This document shows, piece by piece, positions 25,048-35,000 of a stretch of DNA of 64,000 bases. Below the pieces are notes generated by a model. The model was not told where the DNA came from, searched no databases, and saw only the letters and a list, made by a program, of their open reading frames with translations. Source of the stretch: DASWZN01 sp036404435 (GTDB taxonomy: Bacteria > Acidobacteriota > Terriglobia > Bryobacterales > Bryobacteraceae); NCBI GenBank assembly GCA_036404435.1, contig DASWZN010000032.1, positions 124,001 through 188,000 on the forward strand. The letters are read 5' to 3'. How positions within the stretch are numbered: the first letter of the stretch is position 1; each line of letters begins with the position of its first letter. The position numbers were made by a program, and so were the translations under genes.

Positions 25048-25073
25048 GTGGCGCACGCTGAAGCGTGCACCAC
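25048..25073. repeat. GTGGCGCACGCT palindrome inside the his operon
   Basis: GTGGCGCACGCT is followed by GAAGCGTGCACCAC, a hairpin of about 12 bp with a small loop. Related elements with the core AAGCGTGCGCCAC lie at 42173-42215 and 58994-59020. Here it is transcribed within the his mRNA between hisB and hisH and could act as an RNA stability or polarity element. Confidence 0.75.
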
Positions 25074-25083
25074 GGGGCCACCT

Positions 25084-25671
25084 ATGATTGCCATCTTCGA
25101 TTACGGCGCCGGGAACCTGCGGTCGGTCGAGAACACGCTGCAGGAGGTTGGGGCCAGCTACACGATTGTCCGCGACGCCGAGGGCCTCGGCCGCGCGGCG
25201 AAGATCATCCTGCCTGGTGTCGGCCATTTCGGGCAGATGATGCGCGCGCTCGACCAACTCGATGTGCGCGGCGCGATCGTCGAACGGATCGGCGCGGGCG
25301 TCCCGTTCCTCGGCATCTGCCTCGGCCTGCAGGCGCTGTTCGAGGAGAGCGAAGAAGCGCCGGAAGCGCGCGGCCTGGGTATCTTTGCGGGCACGGTGAC
25401 GCGGTTTCCCGCCGACGCCCGCGTGCCGCACATGGGCTGGAACAACGTGGTGGGGCCGGCACGGCTGCTGGCGGGCGTGGGCCCGGAGCCTTACCTGTAT
25501 TTCGCCCACAGCTATTACGTCCCGCTGAACCCGGCGACGGCGGCTACCTGCACTTACACGCTGCCTTACACCGCCGTTCTCGAAAGCGGCAACGTCTTCG
25601 GCGTGCAGTTCCATCCGGAAAAGTCGGGCCCGCTGGGGCTCAAGATCGTGAAGAACTTCGTGGAGCTCTGA
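25084..25671 (+). CDS. hisH: Imidazole glycerol phosphate synthase, glutamine amidotransferase subunit
   Basis: Class I glutaminase that hands ammonia to HisF. The triad is present: Cys in FLGICLGLQ, His and Glu in GVQFHPEKSG. The N-terminal IFDYGAGNLRSVENTL is diagnostic. The ATG at 25084 starts MIAIFDYG; an upstream in-frame ATG at 25048 lies in the palindromic repeat and is rejected. Length is 195 residues. The stop TGA shares one base with the hisF ATG. Confidence 0.94.
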   Translation: MIAIFDYGAGNLRSVENTLQEVGASYTIVRDAEGLGRAAKIILPGVGHFGQMMRALDQLDVRGAIVERIGAGVPFLGICLGLQALFEESEEAPEARGLGIFAGTVTRFPADARVPHMGWNNVVGPARLLAGVGPEPYLYFAHSYYVPLNPATAATCTYTLPYTAVLESGNVFGVQFHPEKSGPLGLKIVKNFVEL

Positions 25672-26435
25672 TGCTGGCCAAGCGCATTATCCCCTGCCTC
25701 GACGTGACCGCCGGCCGCGTGGTTAAAGGCATCAACTTCGTCAACCTGCGCGACGCGGGCGACCCGGTGGAGCTGGCCGAGCGCTACAACGATCAGGGCG
25801 CCGACGAGCTGGTATTCCTCGACATCACCGCTTCGAGCGACAACCGCGACACCATGGCGGAGGTGGTGGCGCGCACGGCGCGGCGGGTCTTCATCCCGCT
25901 GACGGTCGGCGGCGGGATACGGTCGGTCGCGGACGCGCGCAAGATCCTGCTGGCTGGCGCGGACAAGGTGAGCGTCAACACCGCGGCCGTGATGCGTCCT
26001 GAGCTGATCACCGAGCTGAGCGAGGAATTCGGCGCGCAGGCCGCGGTGCTGGCCATCGATGCCAGGCGGGCCGGCGCAGGCGCCTGGCACGTCTACGTCC
26101 GCGGCGGGCGCGACGATACCGGCATCGACGCCATCGAGTGGGCCGCGCGCGGGGAAGCTCTCGGCGCGGGCGAAATCCTGCTGACTTCGATGGACACCGA
26201 CGGTGTCCAGAACGGCTTCGACTGTGAGCTGACCCGCACGGTTTCGCGCGCCACGCACATCCCCGTGATCGCATCCGGCGGCGCCGGCAAGCCGGAACAT
26301 TTTACGCGTGTGCTGACCGAGGGCGAGGCCGATGCCGCGCTCGCCGCGTCCATCTTCCATTACGGCACCTACACCGTGGCCGACCTGAAACGGCACCTGG
26401 CGGCCGATGGCGTGCCCGTGCGGAGGATGCCGTGA
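25671..26435 (+). CDS. hisF: Imidazole glycerol phosphate synthase, cyclase subunit
   Basis: TIM-barrel cyclase that forms imidazole glycerol phosphate and AICAR from PRFAR and ammonia. The catalytic Asp residues lie in IIPCLDVTAGRVVKG and LLTSMDTDGVQNGFD; GGGIRSVADA and IASGGAGKPEHF are the phosphate-binding loops. The 254-residue length is usual. It is tightly coupled to hisH upstream and overlaps hisA downstream by 4 bp. Confidence 0.95.
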   Translation: MLAKRIIPCLDVTAGRVVKGINFVNLRDAGDPVELAERYNDQGADELVFLDITASSDNRDTMAEVVARTARRVFIPLTVGGGIRSVADARKILLAGADKVSVNTAAVMRPELITELSEEFGAQAAVLAIDARRAGAGAWHVYVRGGRDDTGIDAIEWAARGEALGAGEILLTSMDTDGVQNGFDCELTRTVSRATHIPVIASGGAGKPEHFTRVLTEGEADAALAASIFHYGTYTVADLKRHLAADGVPVRRMP

Positions 26436-27130
26436 TCCTGCCCTGCATCGACCTGATGGACGGTAAAGTGGTGCAGCTCGTGCAGGGACGCGAGAAGGCG
26501 CTTGACGGGCCGGCGCCCGAGGAGATGCTGCGGCGGTTCGCGCCGTTCCCCCAGATCCAGGTGATCGACCTCGACGCCGCGATCGGCCGCGGCTCGAATG
26601 ACTCGATCGTCGAGTTTCTCGCCGGGCGAGCGGTGACCCGGGTCGGTGGCGGCGTGCGCAGCCTCGATCGCGCGCGGGCGCTCGTGGGGCAGGGGGCGAG
26701 CAAAGTGATCGTGGGAACGGCGGCGTTCGGCCCGGCGGGAGTGCGCGTGGAGTTCCTCGATCCCTTGGCCGAGGCGATCGGGCGCGAGCGCGTCATCGTG
26801 GCGCTGGATTCGAAGGACGGTAAGATCGTGGTCAAGGGATGGCGGGAGGCGACCTCGCTCAGCGCCGAAGAGGTCCTCGGCCTGCTCGAGCCTTACTGCG
26901 GCGGGTTCCTCTGCACTTATGTGGACAAGGAAGGGATGCTGGAGGGGACCGATCTCGACTGGTTCCGGCGGCTGCGCGGAGCGACCGCGCACGAGCTCAC
27001 GGCCGCGGGCGGCATCACGACTCTCGCAGAGATCCGCGAGCTTCAGCGCCTCGATATCCACGCCGCGCTCGGCATGGCGATCTACACCGGCCGCCTCAGC
27101 CTCGAGGAGCTGGCCCGCATGGGTGCTTAG
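26432..27130 (+). CDS. hisA: ProFAR isomerase
   Basis: Amadori isomerisation of ProFAR to PRFAR in a TIM barrel. Visible landmarks are the catalytic Asp in LPCIDLMDGKVVQL, GGGVRSLDRARALV, the second Asp in VIVALDSKDG, and AAGGITTLAEI. The GTG start at 26432 overlaps the hisF stop in GTGA. At 232 residues it is slightly short, and the interior diverges from proteobacterial HisA, but its operon position makes the assignment safe. It is the last gene of the operon. Confidence 0.9.
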   Translation: MILPCIDLMDGKVVQLVQGREKALDGPAPEEMLRRFAPFPQIQVIDLDAAIGRGSNDSIVEFLAGRAVTRVGGGVRSLDRARALVGQGASKVIVGTAAFGPAGVRVEFLDPLAEAIGRERVIVALDSKDGKIVVKGWREATSLSAEEVLGLLEPYCGGFLCTYVDKEGMLEGTDLDWFRRLRGATAHELTAAGGITTLAEIRELQRLDIHAALGMAIYTGRLSLEELARMGA

Positions 27131-27139
27131 CGCGCGGCT

Positions 27140-27403
27140 CTATTTCTTGGTGACCGGTTTTGCGGCAGCCTCCTTCGCGAGTAGCTGCTGAGCCTGAACG
27201 TCGCCGTGGCTGGCTTCTTGGGCGGTTTGAGCGGGAGTCTCGGTTGCCTCCTGCATGGCGGCCAACATGGCTTGGGCGGTCTTGCTCAACTCGACGGTGT
27301 CCGTGCTGGGGCCGGACGGTGTCGGAGAGGATTTCCGAGTGGATGTTGCTGTGGTCTGGGCCACAGGTTGGGGTTGCGTCGCGTGCGATATGGCACTGAC
27401 CAT
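27140..27403 (-). CDS. Small Ser/Thr/Pro-rich protein of unknown function
   Basis: An 87-residue protein starting MVSAISHATQPQPVAQTT, with an excellent AAGGAG ribosome-binding site 10 bp upstream. It has a low-complexity N-terminal half and a helical C-terminal half (DTVELSKTAQAMLAAMQEATE, then TAQEASHGDVQAQQLLAKEAA, quoted in part). No signal peptide or membrane segment is present. The pattern resembles small acidobacterial proteins of unknown role seen elsewhere. It is convergent with hisA with a 9-bp gap and may be followed by the RND outer-membrane factor gene on the same strand. Confidence 0.7.
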   Translation of the reverse strand: MVSAISHATQPQPVAQTTATSTRKSSPTPSGPSTDTVELSKTAQAMLAAMQEATETPAQTAQEASHGDVQAQQLLAKEAAAKPVTKK

Positions 27404-27471
27404 CCTGGAAAACTCCTTGACTGTACATATCGTCCAAGCGGGAGTTTCCAGCAGCGGTATTGGACCTTATC

Positions 27472-28935
27472 TTACGGTTTGGCCGTCGACCGCAGCGCGG
27501 CCGGCGCCGGCAGCGTGGCCGCGTTCCAGCCGCCGCCGAGGGCGCGGATGAGCTGGACTGCGGCGGTCATGCGCCGCGCGAGGATTCCGACCGCCGCGCT
27601 CTCGTTGCTGAGCGCGATGGTCTGGGTGGTGATCACGTTCAGATACGAGACTGTGCCGCCCTTGTACTGATCCATCTCGATATTCAGCGAATCCTCGGAG
27701 GCTTTCACGGCCACGTCCTGCTGCAGCGCTTCCTGATCCAGGATGCGCAGCGCCGCCAGGTTGTCCTCCACGTCCTGAAATGCGCTGAGGACGCTCTGGC
27801 GGTAGCCCGCCACCGTAGCGTCATAGGCGGCCTCCGCGCCCTGCACCTGTGCGCGCCGGCGCCCGAAATCCAGCAGCGTCTGGGCCAGCTCCGGCCCCAG
27901 AGACCAGAAGCGGGCGGGCCAGCTCAGCCAGGTGGTGATGCGGCTGCTCTCGACGCCGCCGGTGGCGCTGAGCGTGAGCGTGGGATAGTAGGCCGTCTGC
28001 GCCAGTCCGATCTCGGCGTTGGCGGCGGCCATCTGCCGTTCCGCAATTGCGATATCCGGCCGGCGCTCCAGAAGCTCGGAAGGCACGCCGGGCGGAACCG
28101 GCGGGGGCGGCGCCGCAATCTTGCCGGGCGGGATGGTCAAAGCCGACGGAGGCTGGCCGGTCAGAACGGCAATGGCGTGCTCGAGTTGGGACCGGGTCAC
28201 GCCGAAGTCCGTCAGCGCCGCCCGGGTGCTGGCAAGCTGGGTCTGCGCCTGGGCCACGTCCGCCTTCGATGCCACTCCGCCGTTGAAGCGGTTCACGGTC
28301 AGCTTCAAGGCCTTTTCGTAGGCCGCCAGGGTGTCGCTCAGCAGCTTCTCTTCCATGTCCAGGCCCAGCATCTGGAAGTAGTCGGCAGCCAGCTCCCCCT
28401 GAATGCTCAAGCGCACGTTCTCGAGATCGGCCGCGCTGGCCTGCGCGCTAGCCGTGGCGTTCTCCACGGTCAGCCGGACGCGGCCCCAGAAGTCGGGCTC
28501 CCAGGAGGCGCCCAGCGGCAGGCTGTAATCCGTGACCGGGCCCCGGTTGATGCCGGAGATACTCGCGGGCGTACGGCTGTTGTTGATGGACGCCTGGCCG
28601 GTGACGGTGGGGTAGTAGTTCGCCTGGTTCAGGCGCACCAGCGCGCGGGCTTGGCGGAACTGCGCCTCGGCCTGCTTCAGGCTCTGGTTGGCGGCGGGCA
28701 CGAGCGATTCGAGCTGGTTGAGCTGCGGATCGCCGAAGATCTCCCACCAGTTCGCGCGTAGCGCTCCTTCGTTCGGCGTGGCGGTCTTCCACTGGTCGCT
28801 GCCGGGGATCTCTTTGTAAGCGGGGGCGGCCGGGGCGGCCGGGCGCTGGTATTTGGGGCCAACCGCACAGCCCGCGAGCAGGAGCGAGAATCCGGCGGCA
28901 GCAGCCGCCTTCCACATGAGACCAGTCGAGATCAT
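27472..28935 (-). CDS. RND efflux outer-membrane factor, NodT/OprM family lipoprotein
   Basis: The exit duct of a tripartite pump. The ATG at 28935 has GGAAGG upstream and yields a signal peptide ending LLLAGCAVGPKYQRP, a lipobox with the family's GPxYxRP. Two repeated OEP domains follow, with PDFWGRVRLTVENA and LLERRPDIAIAERQMAAANAEIG as family marks. The length of 487 is typical. It follows the second pump gene on the same strand by only a few bases of overlap or gap, so it completes the operon adaptor, pump, pump, duct. Confidence 0.92.
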   Translation of the reverse strand: MISTGLMWKAAAAAGFSLLLAGCAVGPKYQRPAAPAAPAYKEIPGSDQWKTATPNEGALRANWWEIFGDPQLNQLESLVPAANQSLKQAEAQFRQARALVRLNQANYYPTVTGQASINNSRTPASISGINRGPVTDYSLPLGASWEPDFWGRVRLTVENATASAQASAADLENVRLSIQGELAADYFQMLGLDMEEKLLSDTLAAYEKALKLTVNRFNGGVASKADVAQAQTQLASTRAALTDFGVTRSQLEHAIAVLTGQPPSALTIPPGKIAAPPPPVPPGVPSELLERRPDIAIAERQMAAANAEIGLAQTAYYPTLTLSATGGVESSRITTWLSWPARFWSLGPELAQTLLDFGRRRAQVQGAEAAYDATVAGYRQSVLSAFQDVEDNLAALRILDQEALQQDVAVKASEDSLNIEMDQYKGGTVSYLNVITTQTIALSNESAAVGILARRMTAAVQLIRALGGGWNAATLPAPAALRSTAKP

Positions 28936-28939
28936 TCCA

Positions 28940-31900
28940 TCAACCTTCCGTAAGTCCGGCGCTGGCCGGGCGCAATCGGGGTGCGCGTCCGCGGACCCTG
29001 GCGAACCACAGCCGCATGCCGTCCATATAGAGATAAACAACCGGAGTGGTGAATAGGGTGAGCGCCTGGCTCACCAGGAGTCCGCCCACGATGGCGATGC
29101 CCAGCGGCCGCCGCAGCTCCGCGCCGGTTCCGGTTCCGAAGGCCAGCGGTACGGCGCCCAGCATGGCCGCCATGGTGGTCATCATGATGGGCCGGAAGCG
29201 CAGCAGGCAGGACTGATAGATGGCATCGCGCGAATTCATGCCTCCGCGGCGCTCCGCCTCCAGCGCGAAATCGATCATCAGGATGGCGTTCTTCTTCACG
29301 ATACCGATGAGCAGGATGATGCCGATCAGCGCGATGATGCTGAGCTCCGTCTTAAAGAGCATGAGCGCCAGCAGCGCGCCCACGCCCGCCGAGGGCAGCG
29401 TGGAGATGATCGTAATGGGATGGATGTAGCTCTCATAGAGGATGCCGAGCACGATGTACACCGCGACCACCGCCAGGACGATCAAGATCAACTCGTTGGC
29501 CCGAGAATCCTGATAGGCCTCCGCGGTGCCGGAAAAACTCCCCTGGACGATCGCGGGCACGCCCATTTCCTGCTCCGCGGCGTTGATCGCGTCCACCGCC
29601 TGGCCCAGGGCCACGGTCTGCGGCAGGTTGAAGGAGAGCGTCACCGAAGGGAACTGGCCCTGGTGATTCACCGAGAGAGGCGTCGTCGAGGGCGTGAGCT
29701 TCGTGAACCCGGACAGCGGGACGGTGTTGCCGGACGAAGTGCGCACGAAGAGCGTGCTCAAGGTGTCCGGTGATTGCCAGTATTTGGGCGCCACCTCCAT
29801 CACCACGTGATACTGGTTCAGTTCGGTGTACATGGTGGAGACCTGCCGCTGCCCGAAGGCGCTGTACAGAGCGCTATCGATGTCACTGGCCGTCAGGCCC
29901 AGCCGCGACGCCGTGTCGCGGTCGATGGTGAGCCAGGACTCCAGGCCGTTGTCCTGCTGGTCGGTGCTGAGGTCGACGATCTCGGGCAGCTTGCGCAGCC
30001 GCGCCATCACCTTAGGCGCCCATTGGTTGAGCGCCGCCAGGTCCTCGCTCTGCAAGGTGTACTGATAGGCCGCGCCGCTCATACGGCCGCCCACGCGGAC
30101 GTCCTGCACCGGCTGGAGAAAGAGCGACGCGCCGGGAACGGACGTGGTTCTGCGCCGGATGCGTGCCATCACCGCTTCGACGCCTTCCTTCCGCACGTTG
30201 AGGTCCTTGAGCGCGATAAACATCCGGCCCGTGTTGATTCCACCGCCGCCGGTGAACGCCACCACGTTATCGACGGCGCGATCCTCCATGACGGTTTTCA
30301 CGAACCGGGTGGTTTTATCGCGCATGGCCTGGAACGAAATGTTCTGCTGGGCCTGGATCATGCCCGTCATGCGTCCGGTGTCCTGCTCCGGGAAGAAGCC
30401 CCATGGAATGACCTTGAACAGGAGGATGTTCAGCGCGATCGTGAGCAGCAGCACGGTGAGCGTAATGGCGGGATGCCGCAGCACCACACGCAGAGCGGCG
30501 GCGTAGGAATCGAGGATGCGCTGGAAGGCCCGCTCGTTCACCCGGTACAGCCAGCCATGCCGCTGGTCGCGCACCGGCTTGAGGAAGCGGGCGCACATCA
30601 TCGGCGTGGTCGTCAGCGAGACCAGCAGGGAGACGCCGATGGCCACCGAAAGCACCACCGCGAATTCGCGGAACAGGCGTCCCACGATGCCGCTCATCAG
30701 CAGGATGGGGATGAACACCGCCACCAGCGAGGTGCTCATCGACAGGACCGTGAAACCGATCTCGTTCGATCCTTTCAATGCCGCCTCGAACGGGTGCATG
30801 CCCTGTTCCAGGTAGCGGGTGATATTCTCGATCACCACGATGGCGTCGTCCACCACGAAGCCGGTCGAGATCGTCAGCGCCATCAGCGAAAGATTGTCGA
30901 TGCTGTAGCCCGCCAAATACATGACGCTGAAGGTGCCGACGAGCGAGAGCGGCACGACGACGCTCGGAATGGCCGTCGCCCACGGGCTGCGCAAGAACAC
31001 GAACACCACCAGGATCACCAGGACGATGGAAACCAGGAGGCTCCACTCGACATCGCGGACGGAGGCGCGGATCGTGGTGGTGCGGTCCATCCCCACGCCC
31101 AGGTGAATGGAGGGCGGGATCGAAGCCTGGAAGAGCGGCAGCAGGGCCCGCACGCGATCGACTGTTTCGATGATGTTGGCGCCGGGCTGGCGGAAGACGA
31201 TGATCAGCACCGAGGGCTTGCCGTTCGACATGCCGGCGTTGCGCAGGTCTTCGACGGAATCGACGACGTCTCCCAGATCGGAGAGCCGCACCGGCGCGCC
31301 ATTCTGGTAGGCCACGATGAGCGGTATGTACTGACTGGCGTGGAGCAACTGATCGGTGGTTCGAAGTTGCATGGCCGTGCCGCCGCTGGCCAGATCGCCC
31401 TTGGGACGGTTGGCATTTGCGGCTGCGAGCACCGCGGCGATCTGGTCCGTGCCGATGCCGTACTTGTTGACCACCGCCGGATTCAACTCCACCCGGACCG
31501 CGGGCAGAGAGCTGCCCCCCACGAACGCTTGCCCGACTCCCTCCACTTGCGAGAGCTTCTGCTGTAAGACCGACGACGCAATGTCGTACATCTGCGCCTG
31601 GTTGGCCACGTCCGACGTTAATGTCAGGATCAGGATCGGCGCGTCGGCCGGGTTCACCTTGCGGTAAGTGGGATTGTTGGGCAGATCCGTGGGCAGGTAA
31701 CCGCGCGCCGCATTGATGGCCGCTTGCACGTCGCGCGCGGCGGCGTCGATATTGCGGTTGAGGTCGAACTGCAAGACGATGGTGGTGGATCCCAGCGAGC
31801 TGCTGGACGTCATCTCGGTGACGGCGGCGATGTGTCCGAACTGGCGCTCGAGCGGCGTGGCCACCGCGGAGGCCATCGTCTCCGGGCTGGCCCCGGGCAA

Positions 31901-32050
31901 TCCCGCCGAGACCTGAATGGTCGGAAAGTCCACCTGCGGCAGCGGCGAGACGGGCAGCAGGCGGAAGGCGATGCCGCCCGAAAGCGCCAGCGCCACCGTC
32001 ATCAGCGACGTGCCTACCGGCCTGCGAATGAATGGCGCCGAGAGACCCAC
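28940..32050 (-). CDS. RND efflux pump permease, MdtC-like (second of a pair)
   Basis: A 1036-residue HAE1/AcrB-family proton antiporter with 12 membrane helices and two large periplasmic loops. Visible are the N-terminal FIRRPVGTSLM, PQVDFPTIQVSAGLPGASPE, the TM4 acidic pair region GFVVDDAIVVIENITRYLE and the late GIVKKNAILMIDFALEAER. The GTG at 32050 with GGAG upstream is chosen as start; it lies just after the TAA of the preceding pump gene. Two such paralogues in one operon suggest a heteromultimeric MdtBC-type pump. Substrates cannot be read from the sequence. Confidence 0.92.
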   Translation of the reverse strand: MGLSAPFIRRPVGTSLMTVALALSGGIAFRLLPVSPLPQVDFPTIQVSAGLPGASPETMASAVATPLERQFGHIAAVTEMTSSSSLGSTTIVLQFDLNRNIDAAARDVQAAINAARGYLPTDLPNNPTYRKVNPADAPILILTLTSDVANQAQMYDIASSVLQQKLSQVEGVGQAFVGGSSLPAVRVELNPAVVNKYGIGTDQIAAVLAAANANRPKGDLASGGTAMQLRTTDQLLHASQYIPLIVAYQNGAPVRLSDLGDVVDSVEDLRNAGMSNGKPSVLIIVFRQPGANIIETVDRVRALLPLFQASIPPSIHLGVGMDRTTTIRASVRDVEWSLLVSIVLVILVVFVFLRSPWATAIPSVVVPLSLVGTFSVMYLAGYSIDNLSLMALTISTGFVVDDAIVVIENITRYLEQGMHPFEAALKGSNEIGFTVLSMSTSLVAVFIPILLMSGIVGRLFREFAVVLSVAIGVSLLVSLTTTPMMCARFLKPVRDQRHGWLYRVNERAFQRILDSYAAALRVVLRHPAITLTVLLLTIALNILLFKVIPWGFFPEQDTGRMTGMIQAQQNISFQAMRDKTTRFVKTVMEDRAVDNVVAFTGGGGINTGRMFIALKDLNVRKEGVEAVMARIRRRTTSVPGASLFLQPVQDVRVGGRMSGAAYQYTLQSEDLAALNQWAPKVMARLRKLPEIVDLSTDQQDNGLESWLTIDRDTASRLGLTASDIDSALYSAFGQRQVSTMYTELNQYHVVMEVAPKYWQSPDTLSTLFVRTSSGNTVPLSGFTKLTPSTTPLSVNHQGQFPSVTLSFNLPQTVALGQAVDAINAAEQEMGVPAIVQGSFSGTAEAYQDSRANELILIVLAVVAVYIVLGILYESYIHPITIISTLPSAGVGALLALMLFKTELSIIALIGIILLIGIVKKNAILMIDFALEAERRGGMNSRDAIYQSCLLRFRPIMMTTMAAMLGAVPLAFGTGTGAELRRPLGIAIVGGLLVSQALTLFTTPVVYLYMDGMRLWFARVRGRAPRLRPASAGLTEG

Positions 32051-32052
32051 GG

Positions 32053-35000
32053 TTACTCCGCCAGCGGCAACGCCAGTTGCACGCCCTCCTGTCCGTGGCG
32101 CCGGCGCGCCAGCCACTTGCCGAGCCTGTCAAACCCGAGGTAAATGACCGGGGTGGTGAACAGCGTCAGCGTCTGGCTGAGTATGAGCCCGCCCACGATG
32201 CTGATGCCGAGCGGGCGGCGCAGTTCGCTGCCGACGCCCGAGCCCAGGGCCAGAGGAATGCCGCCCAGCAGCGCCGCCATGGTGGTCATCATGATGGGAC
32301 GGAAGCGCAGCAGCGAGGCCTGGTAGATGGCTTCCTCCGCCGTCTTGCCCTGGTTGCGCTCGGCCTCGAGGGCGAAGTCGATCATCATGATGGCGTTCTT
32401 CTTCACGATGCCGATGAGCAGGATGATGCCGATAATGGCCACCACCCCCAGGTCCTCGTGGCATAGCATGAGCGCGATGATGGCGCCCACGCCGGCCGAG
32501 GGCAGCGTCGACAGAATCGTGATGGGGTGGATGTAGCTCTCGTACAGGACCCCCAATACGATATACACGGTGACGATTGCCGCCAGGATGAGCAGCGGCT
32601 CGTTCGAGAGCGACGCCTCGAAAGCCTGCGCCGTGCCCTGGAAGGCCGCCTGGATGCTGCCCGGCAAGTGCAACCCGTCCGTCGCGCCGCGTATGGCCTG
32701 AACGGCCCCTCCCAGCGACGCGCCCGGCGCCAGGTTAAAGGAGAGCGTCACCGAGGGGAACTGTCCCTGGTGATTCACGGCCACCGGAACCGAAATCGGC
32801 TCGGCCCGGGTGAAGGCGCTGAGGGGCGCCTGGCCTCCGCTTGCCGTCGGCACGTAGAGGTCGCGCAAGGAATCCACGCTCCGCTGCCATTTCGGATACG
32901 ACTCCAGCACCACGTGGTACTGGGTCAACTGCGTGAACATGGTGGACACCTGGCGCTGGCCGAACGCGTCGTACAGCGTGTCGTCGATCATTTGCGGCGT
33001 GATGCCGAGGCGCGAGGCGGTGTCGCGGTCGATCGTGAGCATCAGCCCCAGCCCGTCGTTCTGCTGGTCGCTGGCCACGTCGCGCAGGTCGGGCAGCGTC
33101 TTCAGCTTGTCCACCAGCCGCGGCGCCCACGCATTCAGCACCTGCGAATCCGGCCCTTCAATCGTGTATTGGTACTGCGTCCGGCTGACGCGGTCCTCCA
33201 CCGTCAGGTCCTGCACCGGCTGCATGTAGAGATCTATCCCCTGCACCTCGGCCAGCTTGGGCTGCAGCCTGCGGATGATGTCCGACGCGCTGGCGTCGCG
33301 CTGCTCGAGCGGCTTGAGCGTGATCTGGATACGGCCGCCGTTGGGCGTGGTGTTGGTGCCATCCACGCCGATGAACGAGGAAAGCGTCTCGACGGCCGGG
33401 TCCTGGAGAATCACCTTGGCCAGCTCCTGCTGCCGCGTGGCCATGGCCGCGAACGAAACCGCTTGCGGCCCCTCGGAGATTCCCAGAATCACGCCCGTGT
33501 CCTGCACCGGGAAGAAGCCCTTGGGAATCACGATGTACAGCACGATGGTCGCGGCCAGCGTGGCCACGGCCACCAGGATCGTCGCGGTCTGATGCCTTAG
33601 GACGAAACGCAGGCCATTTCCGTAACGCTCGATCACGCGGTTGAACACGTTTTCGGACCAGCGGTAGAAGCGGCTCTGTTGGCTCTCCGGCTGGTGCCGC
33701 AGGATGCGGGCCGCCATCATCGGCGTCAGGGTGAGCGATACCAGGGCGGACATGATGATGGTTACCGCCAGCGTCACGGCGAACTCGCGGAACAGCCGGC
33801 CCACGATGTCGCCCATGAACAGCAGGGGAATCAGCACCGCGATCAGAGACACGGTCAGCGAAACGATGGTGAATCCGATCTCGCCCGCGCCTTTGAGCGC
33901 CGCCTGGAGCGGAGGCTCGCCCATCTCGATATAGCGCGAGATGTTCTCGATCATGACGATGGCGTCGTCCACCACGAAGCCGGTCGAGATGGTCAGCGCC
34001 ATCAGCGAGAGGTTGTCCAGGCTGTAGCCCAGCAGGTACATGACCGCGAAGGTTCCGATCAGCGACAGGGGCACGGCGACGCTGGGGATGACGGTGGCCG
34101 AGAAGCTCCGCAGGAACAGGAAGATCACCATGACCACCAGAGCGATGGTCAGCATTAGTGAGAACTCGACGTCCCGCACCGACGCGCGAATCGTCGTCGT
34201 GCGATCCGCGATGATCGAAACCTGGAGCGAGGATGGCAGCGAAGCCTGGAGCTGCGGGAGCACTTTTCGGGTGCGGTCCACCACGCTGATGATGTTCGTG
34301 CCGGGCTGGCGCTGGATGTTCAGAATCACCGCCGGCGTGGTGCCCACCCAGGCGGCCTGCTTCACGTTTTCGGCGCTGTCCACCACCGTGGCCACATCGG
34401 AGAGGCGCACCGGAGAGCCCTTGCGGTAGGCGATGATGATGGGCGCGTAGGAGTCGGCGGTCAGGAGCTGGTCGTTGGCGCCGATGGTCCAGGACTGCTG
34501 CGGTCCGTCGAAATTCCCCTTGGCCTGATCTACGTTGGCCTGGCCGAGCGCGGTGCGCAGATCCTCCAGGCTCATCCCGAAGGAGGCGAGCGCGGTCGGG
34601 TTCGCCTGCACGCGCACGGCCGGGCGCTGGCCGCCGCTGATGCTCACCAGTCCTACGCCCGGCAACTGCGAGATCTTCTGAGCCAGCCGCGTATCGGCGA
34701 GTTCTTCCACCTGGGGCAGAGGCAGCGTGTTCGAGGTCAGCGCCAGCGTCAGGATGGGGGCGTCGGCCGGGTTGGTCTTGCTGTAGATGGGCGGATTCGG
34801 GAGGTCCTTCGGCAGATAGGTGGAAGCGGCGTTAATGGCCGCCTGCACTTCCTGCTCGGCCACGTCGATGTTCAACTCGAGCGCGAATTGCAGCGTGATC
34901 ACCGAGCTGCCGAAGGAGCTGATCGAGGTCATCTGGCTCAGGCCGGGCACCTGCCCGAACTGGCGCTCGAGCGGGGCGGTGACGGAGGATGCCATCACCT

